A stretch of 64,000 nt of DNA from an uncultured Sphingomonadaceae bacterium (lineage in GTDB: Bacteria > Pseudomonadota > Alphaproteobacteria > Sphingomonadales > Sphingomonadaceae). Below, piece after piece: positions 36,805-45,494 of this stretch (positions are counted from its first letter, which is position 1; each line of letters starts with the position of its first letter). The position numbers and the translations under genes were made by a program. The notes below the pieces were generated by a model. That model had not been told where the DNA came from and did not search any database. It was given only the letters and a program-made list of their open reading frames with translations. The stretch spans positions 620,001-684,000 of the forward strand of contig CANMEE010000002.1 in assembly GCA_947496865.1 (NCBI GenBank), given 5' to 3'.

Positions 36805-38106
36805 ATGCCGATCAACCTTCAAATGCCCGCCTTGTCCCCGACAATGGAAGAGGGGACGCTAGCCAAGTGGCTCGTAAAAGAAGGGGATGAGGTCGTCTCA
36901 GGCGATTTACTGGCGGAGATTGAGACCGACAAGGCAACGATGGAATTTGAAGCCGTTGACGAAGGCACGATTGCGAAAATCGTCGTTGCCGAGGGGACTG
37001 ATAATGTCAAAGTCGGAGACTTGATCGCGATTATTGCTGAAGAGGGTGAGGATGTTTCCGCCGCTTCAAAAGGTGGCGAAAGTTCCGCAGGTAAGCCTAA
37101 AGCGGAACCGGTGACTGAGAAAGCCGCCGAAAAAGCCGCACCTGCGCCGAAAAAGGCTGCGGAACCGGCTCCAAAGGTTACGCCGTCCCCATCTAATGAT
37201 GGCCGAATTAAAGTCAGCCCGCTGGCGCGCCGTTTGGCCGAACAGAAAGGCGTTGATCTCGGCGCCCTAAGCGGCTCTGGCCCCGGTGGACGGATTATCA
37301 AAGCCGACATTGATGCGGCCGAAGGTGGCACCGCGCCGGTTAAAAGCGAAGCCGCAGCTCCTGCGCCAACGCCTGCCACTGCTCCGGCACCACAGCCTGC
37401 CGCCAACGATTTCGATATTCCGCATACAACCCAAAAATTGTCCGGCATGCGCAAGACCATTGCCCGCCGCCTGACCGAAGCGAAACAGACCATTCCGCAT
37501 ATCTATCTCACCGTGGATATCCAGCTCGACAAGCTGCTCAAGCTGCGCAGCGAGCTTAACGCAACGCTGGAGACGCGCGGCGTCAAGCTGTCGGTCAATG
37601 ATCTGCTGATCAAGGCGCTGGCCGTCTCGTTGATGCAGGTGCCCAAATGCAATGTCTCAATCGACGGCGATCAGCTCAAAACCTTTGAACGTGCCGATAT
37701 CTCGGTCGCGGTCAGCATCCCGGGCGGTCTGATCACCCCGATCATCACCAGCGCCGACACCAAGTCGCTCAGCGCCATTTCCACCGAGATGAAAGATCTG
37801 GCGGGGCGCGCCAAGGATGGCAAGCTCAAGATGCATGAGTATCAAGGCGGCACCGCCAGCATTTCCAATATGGGCATGTTCGGCATCAAGAATTTCGATG
37901 CGGTCATCAACCCGCCGCAAGCGATGATCATGGCCATCGGGGCAGGGCAGAAGCGCCCGCATGTCATTGACGACAGCCTGCAAATCGCAACGATCATGAG
38001 CGCCACTGGCAGCTTTGATCACCGTGCGATTGATGGCGCAGACGGTGCGCAATTGATGCAGGTGTTTAAAGAGCTGGTGGAGAACCCACTGGGGATGTTG
38101 GCTTAG
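36805..38106 (+). CDS. pdhC: Pyruvate dehydrogenase E2, dihydrolipoamide acetyltransferase
   Basis: A 433-residue E2 chain. One lipoyl domain (about 1-78, lipoyl lysine K43 in [13 protein letters not shown]) is joined by an Ala/Pro/Lys-rich linker to the peripheral-subunit binding domain ([22 protein letters not shown], about 133-170). A second linker leads to the catalytic domain, with H406 and D410 in [11 protein letters not shown]. The single lipoyl domain and gene order with lpd fit alphaproteobacterial PDH. The E1 genes are not in this window. The 3' half seems richer in G/C-ending codons than the first half. Confidence 0.95.
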   Translation: MPINLQMPALSPTMEEGTLAKWLVKEGDEVVSGDLLAEIETDKATMEFEAVDEGTIAKIVVAEGTDNVKVGDLIAIIAEEGEDVSAASKGGESSAGKPKAEPVTEKAAEKAAPAPKKAAEPAPKVTPSPSNDGRIKVSPLARRLAEQKGVDLGALSGSGPGGRIIKADIDAAEGGTAPVKSEAAAPAPTPATAPAPQPAANDFDIPHTTQKLSGMRKTIARRLTEAKQTIPHIYLTVDIQLDKLLKLRSELNATLETRGVKLSVNDLLIKALAVSLMQVPKCNVSIDGDQLKTFERADISVAVSIPGGLITPIITSADTKSLSAISTEMKDLAGRAKDGKLKMHEYQGGTASISNMGMFGIKNFDAVINPPQAMIMAIGAGQKRPHVIDDSLQIATIMSATGSFDHRAIDGADGAQLMQVFKELVENPLGMLA

Positions 38107-38108
38107 TA

Positions 38109-38618
38109 ATGATCAGACTGTTAATAATTGCTGTTCTGCTAATTTTTGTCGCGGTCACCGTGCTAGTGTACTTTGTAGGTGACGATAAGTTTCTCCAAGA
38201 TCATTGGAAACGAATATTTTATTCGGTCGGCGCCTATGTGTTGATGCAAATTTTTTCAATGCTTCAAGCACAATTTACCGGAACCGGTGGTGCACCGGGA
38301 ACACCTCTATACATGCATGCAGTTGGATGGCTGTTTATTCTGGTATTGACACTTTTGCCTGTGGGAATTTTCGAGCGAATGTCTAAAGTTTTCGATGCGT
38401 CACATGTTTTAAATTGGCTGGTGATAGCTATTGTTTTCTGGGTGACCTGGTCGATTTTTATTGATGTTCTTACAAGCTTGGCGGCTCAAAGATCGCTATG
38501 GTCATTTAACGTAAAAATTGTGACATTTGATATCGCACTTCCAGCCTGTGTGGCGGCTTTTGTCTGGTGGAAACACCTGCCAGCTTCTCGAATTTCGGAT
38601 TTGGGACGTGTATTTTAA
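38109..38618 (+). CDS. Unknown small integral membrane protein between pdhC and lpd
   Basis: A 169-residue protein I do not recognise. About five hydrophobic segments are visible: LLIIAVLLIFVAVTVLVYFV, then RIFYSVGAYVLMQIFSML, GWLFILVLTLLPVGIF, LNWLVIAIVFWVTWSIFI and ALPACVAAFVWW. It has no lipobox or soluble domain. It starts 2 nt after pdhC and ends 9 nt before lpd, so it should be co-transcribed with them. Its DNA is visibly AT-richer than both neighbours, which suggests later insertion or relaxed selection. Confidence 0.8.
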   Translation: MIRLLIIAVLLIFVAVTVLVYFVGDDKFLQDHWKRIFYSVGAYVLMQIFSMLQAQFTGTGGAPGTPLYMHAVGWLFILVLTLLPVGIFERMSKVFDASHVLNWLVIAIVFWVTWSIFIDVLTSLAAQRSLWSFNVKIVTFDIALPACVAAFVWWKHLPASRISDLGRVF

Positions 38619-38627
38619 AGGAATGAT

Positions 38628-40028
38628 ATGACTAACAGTTCGTACGACCTCGTCATCCTCGGTTCCGGCCCCGGCGGCTATGTAGCTGCGATCCGGGCTT
38701 CCCAACTCGGGCTGAAAACCGCCATCGTCGAGCGCGAAAATCTTGGCGGTATCTGTCTCAACTGGGGTTGCATACCGACCAAGGCGCTGCTGCGCTCGGC
38801 CGAAGTGTTTCACAATATGAAACGGGCGGCAGACTATGGTCTGACGGCAGAGAATATCAGCGCCGACATCGATGCAGTGGTAAAACGCTCCCGCGGCGTG
38901 GCTAGCCAGCTTAACAAAGGCGTCACCGGCCTGATGAAGAAGAATAAGATCGACGTCATCATGGGCGACGGCAAGATTGTGGAAAAGGGCAAGGTCTTGG
39001 TTAAGACTGAAAAGAGCGAGGAAGAGCTCACCGCCAAGAATATCATTATTGCGACCGGCGCGCGGGCCCGTGATCTGCCCTTTGCCAAGGCCGATGGCAA
39101 GCGCATCTGGACCTATCGCCACGCCATGACGCCGCCGGAAATGCCCAAGAAACTGCTGGTTATCGGCTCCGGCGCGATCGGGATCGAGTTTGCCAGCTTC
39201 TATAACGACATGGGCGCGGACGTGACCGTGGTCGAGATGATGGATCGCGTCGTTCCGGTTGAAGATGAGGAAATCTCGAAATTCCTCGAAAAGTCACTGA
39301 AAAAACAGGGCATGACCATCATGACCGGCGCTGGCGTCAAAAGCATCGAGACATCGGCCAAGGGCGTCAAGGCGGAGATTGAGGACAGCAAGGGCAAGAA
39401 AGCCAGCCATGACTTCAGTCACGTCATTGTTGCGGTCGGCATCCAGCCCAATGTCGAAACGGTTGGTCTGGACGAGCTTGGTATCGAACCGGACGAACGC
39501 TTTCATATCAAGACCGACGCTATGTGCCGGACCAATGTTGAAGGCATTTATGCCATTGGTGACGTCACCGGCGGACCGTGGCTGGCGCACAAGGCCAGTC
39601 ATGAAGGCGTCATCGCGGTGGAAGCGATAGCAGGCGGCCACCCGCATGCCATGGATGTAAACAATATCCCCGGCTGTACCTATTGCCATCCCCAGATTGC
39701 CAGCGTCGGCCTGACCGAGGCCAAGGCCAAAGAAGCGGGTCATGACGTCAAAGTCGGTAATTTCCCGTTTATCGGCAATGGTAAGGCGATTGCTCTGGGC
39801 GAGACCGAAGGTTTTGTGAAAACCGTATTTGACGCGAAAACTGGAGAATTACTGGGCGCGCATATGATCGGGGCTGAAGTTACCGAGCTGATCCAAGGCT
39901 ATACCGTCGGCAAGACACTGGAAACGACCGAAGCGGAACTGATGAACACGGTCTTCCCACATCCGACGCTCAGCGAAATGATGCACGAAAGCGTGCTCGA
40001 CGCCTATGAGCGCGTCTTGCATATGTGA
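38628..40028 (+). CDS. lpdA: Dihydrolipoamide dehydrogenase (E3)
   Basis: A 466-residue flavoprotein that reoxidises dihydrolipoamide with NAD. The FAD motif LGSGPGGYVAAIRA, redox cysteines C43 and C48 in GGICLNWGCIPTKALL, the NAD motif IGSGAIGIEFASFYNDMG with VVEMMDRVV, and the C-terminal HPTLSEMMHE with the catalytic His-Glu are all present. It is the third gene after pdhC and the unknown membrane gene. AAAGGAATG precedes the start. Confidence 0.96.
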   Translation: MTNSSYDLVILGSGPGGYVAAIRASQLGLKTAIVERENLGGICLNWGCIPTKALLRSAEVFHNMKRAADYGLTAENISADIDAVVKRSRGVASQLNKGVTGLMKKNKIDVIMGDGKIVEKGKVLVKTEKSEEELTAKNIIIATGARARDLPFAKADGKRIWTYRHAMTPPEMPKKLLVIGSGAIGIEFASFYNDMGADVTVVEMMDRVVPVEDEEISKFLEKSLKKQGMTIMTGAGVKSIETSAKGVKAEIEDSKGKKASHDFSHVIVAVGIQPNVETVGLDELGIEPDERFHIKTDAMCRTNVEGIYAIGDVTGGPWLAHKASHEGVIAVEAIAGGHPHAMDVNNIPGCTYCHPQIASVGLTEAKAKEAGHDVKVGNFPFIGNGKAIALGETEGFVKTVFDAKTGELLGAHMIGAEVTELIQGYTVGKTLETTEAELMNTVFPHPTLSEMMHESVLDAYERVLHM

Positions 40029-40332
40029 TCAGACGTTACCCCTCACCAACGTCGCCTAACCGTCTTCGGCGCTAAGGTTTTGGTTTCCTCTCCCTCAAGG
40101 GGAGAGGAGAAGAGAAAAGAGAGCATAAATTTTACTTCTCTCCCCTTGAGGGAGAGAAAAGACTTGGCTTGGCAATTTATTGCCTTAGCAAGTCTTAGTG
40201 AGGGGTGGGCGACAAACACCAGCTTTGCGTTTGGACGCTGCCCCCTCACAGACTGCGACTAAGCACCTACGGCGCTAAGTCTTCGTTGTCCTCTCCCTCA
40301 AAGGGGAGAGGAATGAAAGAGGGGAACTATCG
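40029..40332. repeat. Non-coding repeat cluster after lpd
   Basis: This 304-nt gap holds no convincing gene. CCTCTCCCTCAAGGGGAGAG sits at 40087-40106 within a small palindrome and recurs with one extra A at 40290-40310. Both copies are preceded by CGGCGCTAAG (40067-40076 and 40270-40279). The 19-base reverse complement of the core lies at 40138-40156, so the first pair can form a strong hairpin. CCCTCAC boxes also recur. The pattern suits a mobile or REP-type intergenic element family. Confidence 0.75.
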
Positions 40333-41604
40333 ATGAATTCGATCAAAGGCTTACTGGCGCTATCTCTCACTATTTCGACAGCCGCCAATGCGGAAACCAT
40401 TGTCTACACGGCCGACCGGATGCTCGATGTCGACAGTGGCCGGATGATCGAGAACCCCGCGATTATCGTTACAGACGGCAAGATTGCCAGGGTCACTGAT
40501 CAGAATGACCCGGTCGAGCCAGCAGATGCCAAAACGGTTGCATTGGGTGATGTCACAATCCTGCCTGGCCTGATCGACATGCACGTCCATCTTGATACCA
40601 ACCCGCTATATGGTGGCTACAGCAGCCTGCAATTTACCGACCAGTTTTTCACCGTTCAGGGCGTTGCCAATGCCAGCGCCATGCTGGAGGCCGGATTTAC
40701 CAGCGTCCGCAATGTCGGTTCCGACAATTACTCCGACATTGCCTATAAGCAGGCTATTGATGAGGGTTTGATCCCGGGTCCGCGCATCACCCCGGCAGGC
40801 TTTGCCCTCGGTGCTACAGGCGGTCATTGTGACCAGACCTTCCTGCCGCCCTCGTTTAAGGCCAAATCACCTGCGGTCGGCGACGGTCCCACCGAACTCC
40901 GCAAAAAGGTGCGGGAACAGCGCAAATATGGCGCGGAGGTTATCAAGGTTTGTGCCACGGGCGGTGTATTCTCGCGCAATACGGAGCCGGGACAGCAGCA
41001 ATTGTCGCTGGAGGAGCTCAGCGCTATTGTTGATGAAGCAAAGCTTTGGGGTGTTAAGACCGCGGCCCATGCCCATGGCGCTGCCGGGATCAAGACGGCA
41101 ATCCGCGCCGGTTTTACCACGATCGAGCATGCCAGTCTGGTCGACAAGGAAGGCATTGATCTAGCGAAAAAGAACGGCACCTATTTCGGAATGGATATTT
41201 TCAACACCGAATATACCCAGTCAGAAGGCAAGAAAAACGGCGTGTTGGAAGAAAACCTTCTCAAAGATCGGCAGATTGCCCAATTGCAGCGCGACAATTT
41301 TCGGGCCGCGCATCAGGCCGGTGTCAAAATGGTGTTCAGTTCTGACGCCGGCGTCATGCCGCATGGCATTGCGGGCGGGCAGTTTAAGATCATGGTCGAC
41401 TACGGCATGACGCCGCTACAAGCCATAAGGGCCGCGACAATCAATGCCGCCGATGCGCTTGGCAAAGCCGATCAGGTCGGGCGGATAAAGGCGGGATATT
41501 ATGCGGATTTTATCGCCGTTGATGGTGATCCACTGGCCGATATACGTGAATTGGAAGATGTCGATATCGTCGTCAAAGGCGGAACAGTTATAAAAGGACA
41601 ATAA
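40333..41604 (+). CDS. Exported amidohydrolase family protein
   Basis: A 423-residue protein with a signal peptide (about 1-20, ending TAANA). The mature part is an amidohydrolase barrel with the metal motif DMHVHLDTN, a probable metal-binding lysine near EVIKVCATGG, AHAHGAAGIKTAIRAGFTTIEH with two histidines, and FSSDAGVMPHG with the aspartate. It resembles Xaa-Pro dipeptidase/imidazolonepropionase-like periplasmic enzymes. Substrate not predictable. The aminotransferase starts 1 nt after its stop, so the three genes here form a probable operon. Confidence 0.88.
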   Translation: MNSIKGLLALSLTISTAANAETIVYTADRMLDVDSGRMIENPAIIVTDGKIARVTDQNDPVEPADAKTVALGDVTILPGLIDMHVHLDTNPLYGGYSSLQFTDQFFTVQGVANASAMLEAGFTSVRNVGSDNYSDIAYKQAIDEGLIPGPRITPAGFALGATGGHCDQTFLPPSFKAKSPAVGDGPTELRKKVREQRKYGAEVIKVCATGGVFSRNTEPGQQQLSLEELSAIVDEAKLWGVKTAAHAHGAAGIKTAIRAGFTTIEHASLVDKEGIDLAKKNGTYFGMDIFNTEYTQSEGKKNGVLEENLLKDRQIAQLQRDNFRAAHQAGVKMVFSSDAGVMPHGIAGGQFKIMVDYGMTPLQAIRAATINAADALGKADQVGRIKAGYYADFIAVDGDPLADIRELEDVDIVVKGGTVIKGQ

Positions 41605-41605
41605 G

Positions 41606-42514
41606 ATGGCAAAAGGCACCCATGATTATGTTGAGGACCCTCGTAACGAGACCATCCTGATCAACGTCAACGGCACGATAACGCCGCGGGCCGAGGCCAT
41701 GGTGTCGGTATTTGACAGCGGCTTCATGCTGGGCGACGGGGTTTGGGAAGGCTTGCGCGTACATGAGGGGCAGATCGCCTTTCTCGACGCGCATATGGAC
41801 CGCCTGTTCGAGGGCGCAAAAGCCATAGCGATGGATATCGGGATTAGCCGAGAGGATCTAATTGCACGCCTTTACGAAACGATTGAAGCCAATAGCATGA
41901 CTGGCTGCCATATCCGCCTGATGGTGACGCGAGGCATTCGTTCCACGCCTTATCAGGACCCCCGGGTGATTATTTCGCCGGCAACCATTGTGATTATTCC
42001 GGAATATAAAGAGGCGCTGCCCAGCACGGTAGAAAATGGCATCCGTCTGTTTACGGTGCATGTCCGGCGCGGCGATCCGGCGGTACAGGATCCTAAATTG
42101 AACTCGCACAGCAAGTTGAACTGCATAACCGCTTGTATTCAGGCGACACAGGCGGGGGCGGATGAAGCGCTGATGCTTGATCCGCAGGGCTTTGTTGCGA
42201 CCTGTAACAGCACGCATTTCTTCATAGTCCGCAAAGGCGAAGTGTGGACCAGTAGCGGCGATTATTGCCTCGGCGGGATTACGCGGAGCAATGTCATCAA
42301 GCTATGCCAGGAGAATGATATACCTGTGTTTGAGAAAAATTTCTCTCTGACCGACGTTTATGGCGCGGATGAAGCCTTTGTAACGGGAACTTTCGCCGGC
42401 GTGGTGCCTGCGACTGAAGTCGATGGACGCATATTGAGCAAGGGCAGGGGACCGATGGTCGCGCGCTTGCAAACGCTTTATAAAGATCTGATCGAAAGCG
42501 ACACGGCGGCATGA
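41606..42514 (+). CDS. Class IV aminotransferase-like protein with altered PLP site
   Basis: A 302-residue fold-type IV PLP protein related to branched-chain and D-amino acid aminotransferases. The likely cofactor lysine is K170 in NSHSKLNCITACIQA. The start region VNGTITPRAEAMVSVFDSGFMLGDGVWEGLRV is typical. Where family members have the motif GYVTEGSGSN, with a glutamate touching the PLP ring nitrogen, this protein reads GFVATCNSTHFF, so that glutamate is a threonine by alignment. It may have another reaction. Its stop overlaps the sulfotransferase-like gene by 4 nt. Confidence 0.85.
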   Translation: MAKGTHDYVEDPRNETILINVNGTITPRAEAMVSVFDSGFMLGDGVWEGLRVHEGQIAFLDAHMDRLFEGAKAIAMDIGISREDLIARLYETIEANSMTGCHIRLMVTRGIRSTPYQDPRVIISPATIVIIPEYKEALPSTVENGIRLFTVHVRRGDPAVQDPKLNSHSKLNCITACIQATQAGADEALMLDPQGFVATCNSTHFFIVRKGEVWTSSGDYCLGGITRSNVIKLCQENDIPVFEKNFSLTDVYGADEAFVTGTFAGVVPATEVDGRILSKGRGPMVARLQTLYKDLIESDTAA

Positions 42515-43251
42515 CGTCAGAGCCTATTCGTATCGCCATGTGGTCGGGGCCGCGCAACATCTCGACCGCGATGATGCGCAGCTTTGGCAGCCGGAGTGAT
42601 TGCGCGGTGACGGATGAGCCTTTTTACGGGGCTTTCCTGAAAACGACCGGCATGCGCCAACCGATGGCTGATGAGATAATCGCCTCGATGGATATAAACT
42701 GGTCCTCTGTGGCAAAGGCGATGAATGGATCGGTTCCCGAAGGGAAGACGCTCTGGTATCAAAAACATATGCCGCACCATATGGTCGACAAAATTTCTAT
42801 CGCGGATTTCCCGGATCATCGTCACGCCTTCCTGATCCGCGATCCTGGCCATGTTGTTGCCAGCTATGCCGCCAAACGGGTAGAAGTGACGCCCGATGAC
42901 CTCGGCTATGAGCGGCAATTACAATATCTGGAACAGGCCGCGCAAATGACCGGGGCGCTCCCTATCGTTCTGGATAGCGCCGACATATTGCAAAATCCGG
43001 AAGGCTATTTGAAAGCATCATGCGAAGCGCTTGGCATTGCTTGGGATGCCGCAATGTTAAGTTGGAAGCCGGGCATGCGGGATACGGATGGTATATGGGC
43101 ATCCCATTGGTACAACCGGGTGGTGGACACGACGACATTTGCCCCGCCCAAAGAAACCACGCCAGCGCTGTCCGATGCACAACAGCGAGTCGCGGATGAT
43201 TGCCGAAAATTTTACAACCGGTTATCAGCCTATCGGCTCAAGATTCTCTAA
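42511..43251 (+). CDS. Sulfotransferase-like P-loop protein
   Basis: A 246-residue protein. The N-terminal MWSGPRNISTAMMRSFGSR resembles the 5'-phosphosulfate loop of PAPS sulfotransferases, and HAFLIRDPGHVVASYAAKR resembles the 3'-phosphate motif. It lacks a signal peptide. It overlaps the aminotransferase gene by 4 nt (ATGA), so the two are translated together. Similar sulfotransferase-like and class IV aminotransferase domains are, to my knowledge, joined in some plant proteins, which supports a shared pathway. The product is unknown. Confidence 0.75.
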   Translation: MTSEPIRIAMWSGPRNISTAMMRSFGSRSDCAVTDEPFYGAFLKTTGMRQPMADEIIASMDINWSSVAKAMNGSVPEGKTLWYQKHMPHHMVDKISIADFPDHRHAFLIRDPGHVVASYAAKRVEVTPDDLGYERQLQYLEQAAQMTGALPIVLDSADILQNPEGYLKASCEALGIAWDAAMLSWKPGMRDTDGIWASHWYNRVVDTTTFAPPKETTPALSDAQQRVADDCRKFYNRLSAYRLKIL

Positions 43252-43379
43252 TATTTGGATAAAAATGGCGATTTTCTGTGAATTGTCAGCGGGCATTTTC
43301 AATCGCTATCCGCTGCAGTTTTCATAGCGCCCAACCAGCAGGATATGGTATATTGCAGTATTAACTTTAGGAGGATTTT

Positions 43380-43724
43380 ATGTTTATATTATCAACTGTC
43401 GCCCTCTTAACTACTGCCACCGCCGGTATGGCCGATGCAGAAACAAGCCGGGTTAACTACTCCAATTGCGTTACTGATTTTACGATTGCCCATTTGGACA
43501 AGAAGACTGCACGTGGCGCTTTTAAAAAAGCGGTTGTCGATGCTTGCCCGGATGAACGCAGCGCTATGATCGCCGCGATGAAAAAAGATGAGATGGAATT
43601 TGGCAGCACCGAACAAGAGGCCATCGCCTATGCGACAGAAGAAGCGGACGGGGTCTTGACTGCTTTTACCGAGGGTTATTCCGGATATCTGAGTTCCAGC
43701 ACGAGGCCGGTTAGAGAAGAATAG
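43380..43724 (+). CDS. Small exported protein of unknown function
   Basis: A 114-residue protein with a signal-like N-terminus (FILSTVALLTTATAGMADA, cleavage near 20). The mature part is mainly helical and charged, with two cysteines that could form a disulfide. I recognise no family. It has a strong AGGAGG site 5 nt before the ATG, which argues that it is a real gene. It stands alone, with short AT-rich flanks. Confidence 0.7.
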   Translation: MFILSTVALLTTATAGMADAETSRVNYSNCVTDFTIAHLDKKTARGAFKKAVVDACPDERSAMIAAMKKDEMEFGSTEQEAIAYATEEADGVLTAFTEGYSGYLSSSTRPVREE

Positions 43725-43881
43725 CGTAATTCTGGGTTTTTTCGTTATTATTTGAGCGATTGCAAGATTGTTACAAGTCTCAGCTATTGCTCATAACAGC
43801 GCATAATATTCGCGCGACTCCTTGGCTATTGTAGTTGTGGCATTCCTTAAAGCAGGCGGGACCGGCAAGAAGGAATCCATC

Positions 43882-44091
43882 ATGAACAAACTAGCCCTGT
43901 CAGGCGCCGCACTTTTGCTGCTGAGCGCCTGTGTATCAGCCGATGACGATGTCGAGTCATCATCCGACGAATTTATTCCCGAAGGATATGATCCGGACGC
44001 AGGTCCGATCGAGCCAAGCGAGCCCGAGGACGATCCCTATGTCCCGGAAAGAAGTGAGGAAGGGCCGGAACCGGGCGCCATCAGCAGCTGA
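43882..44091 (+). CDS. Small acidic lipoprotein
   Basis: A 69-residue protein with a clear lipobox LLSAC (lipidated cysteine C17). The mature part is almost all Asp, Glu, Pro and Ser and is probably unstructured. The frame opens at 43822, but ATG at 43882 is preceded by AAGAAGGA and begins the signal sequence. The function is unknown. The stop lies 42 nt before the end of the tRNA gene on the other strand. Confidence 0.7.
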   Translation: MNKLALSGAALLLLSACVSADDDVESSSDEFIPEGYDPDAGPIEPSEPEDDPYVPERSEEGPEPGAISS

Positions 44092-44133
44092 GAAGCGATC
44101 AAATTTTGGCGATATTGCTGGCCGAAAGGATAG

Positions 44134-44223
44134 TGGAGGTGCGGGAGGGATTCGAACCCTCGGGACCATTGCTGGCCCGCCAGTTTTCAAGACTGGAGCA
44201 ATCGACCACTCTGCCACCGCACC
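44134..44223 (-). tRNA. tRNA-Ser(UGA)
   Basis: Read on the minus strand, a perfect 7-bp acceptor stem GGTGCGG/CCGCACC, D arm GCAGAGTGG, anticodon arm CCAGT-CTTGAAA-ACTGG with anticodon TGA, a long variable arm, and T arm GAGGGTTCGAATCCCTC are all present. CCA is encoded at the 3' end. The long variable arm and anticodon fix it as serine. The anticodon complement lies at 44187-44189. Confidence 0.96.
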
Positions 44224-44453
44224 TCACTGGGCGCCGCATTACATAGCGAACCGCGACAACGCAAGCCCTGTAATTCAGTCTGTGAGCCGCTCACAGCGAT
44301 CTTGAATCATGTAACCCGTAATTTGAAGGAAGCTTTGGGGGAAAAGCCTGTTATACATGCGCTTATCCGGCAAGCTGTTGTTCATCTGCGATATTTAGGG
44401 ATTCCCCTCAGAGTCAGATTGTGCGACAACATATTGAAGAAGGGAAGTTTTTC

Positions 44454-45494
44454 ATGCGTTTTACCATCGCGATTGCCTGTAGCGCTCTTGCATTTTTTAG
44501 CCTGCCATCCGCCCATAGTGACAATGCTGCGGTTGCGCAGTCGACCAGCGGCTTTAACAGCTATCTACAAGAGGTTCGCCAAAAGGCCCTGCAGCAAGGC
44601 GTCAGCCAACGCACATTGGACAGAGTGCTTCCCGGTTTAACGTACAATCCCCGCGTCATCCAGCTGGACCAGTCACAGCCCGGTGGCAGACCAAATAGCG
44701 CAATACCTCCATTCGCACCCTATAAGCGCCGCCATGTCGACGCTGCGCGGATTAATGGTGGGAAAGCGAAATATCGCCAGCTCATTTCTACCCTGGCCGA
44801 CGTAGAGCGGCAAACAGGCGTGCCGGGCCCGATGATCATGGCCATCTATGGTCACGAAACCAATTACGGCCGGATCACTGGTAATTTCGATATTCCCAGA
44901 GCCTTAGCCACGCTGGCCTACGAAGGCCGGCGGCGATCGCTGTTTGAAGCAGAGTTTCTCGCGGTGCTGAAAATGATCGACAATGGTGTCCCGCAATCCG
45001 CGATGAAGGGCAGTTGGGCAGGGGCGATGGGCAAGCCGCAATTTCTGCCCTCTGTCTATCTCCGTCTGGCTAAAGATGGCAGCGGTGACGGCTATGCCGA
45101 TATCTGGAATAGTGAAGCTGATGCGGTAGCCTCGATCGCCAACTATTTCGTCAATGCCGGTTGGCGACGTGGCGTCCCATGGGGTATCGCCGTCCGCGTG
45201 CCCGCCTCTCTCAATCGTGACAGCATCAAGAATAAAACCAAGGCGGTGCGCTGCCCCCGGGTTCACGAACGCCATAGTCAATGGAAAAACATGGCCGAAT
45301 GGCGCGCGCTGGGCGTTGCGCCAGTGACCGGTCGTCGTCTGAAGGACGACGTGTTGGCAACCTTGCTAGAGCCCGATGGTCCCGGCAAAACAGCCTATCT
45401 ACTCACCGGCAATTACCGCGTGATATTGGATTATAATTGTTCAAATTTTTACGGATTATCAGTGGGGTTATTGGCAGATGAAATTCGCAGTTAA
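44454..45494 (+). CDS. Lytic murein transglycosylase, MltB-like
   Basis: A 346-residue exported protein. A signal peptide (about 1-28) precedes a transglycosylase domain with the catalytic glutamate in IYGHETNYGRITG, ALATLAYEGRRRSLFEAEFLAVLKM, and SWAGAMGKPQFLPSVYLRLAKDG. These mark the GH103 type that cleaves the glycan strand. ATG at 44454 has AGGGAAG about 9 nt upstream; the GTG at 44421 is rejected. The rlpA start overlaps its end by 17 nt, so the two cell-wall genes are coupled. Confidence 0.93.
   Translation: MRFTIAIACSALAFFSLPSAHSDNAAVAQSTSGFNSYLQEVRQKALQQGVSQRTLDRVLPGLTYNPRVIQLDQSQPGGRPNSAIPPFAPYKRRHVDAARINGGKAKYRQLISTLADVERQTGVPGPMIMAIYGHETNYGRITGNFDIPRALATLAYEGRRRSLFEAEFLAVLKMIDNGVPQSAMKGSWAGAMGKPQFLPSVYLRLAKDGSGDGYADIWNSEADAVASIANYFVNAGWRRGVPWGIAVRVPASLNRDSIKNKTKAVRCPRVHERHSQWKNMAEWRALGVAPVTGRRLKDDVLATLLEPDGPGKTAYLLTGNYRVILDYNCSNFYGLSVGLLADEIRS

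Noticed and set aside
36819..37493. Antisense frame of 224 codons within pdhC
   Set aside because: Arises opposite the Ala/Pro-rich linkers of E2; low-complexity composition explains the lack of stops.
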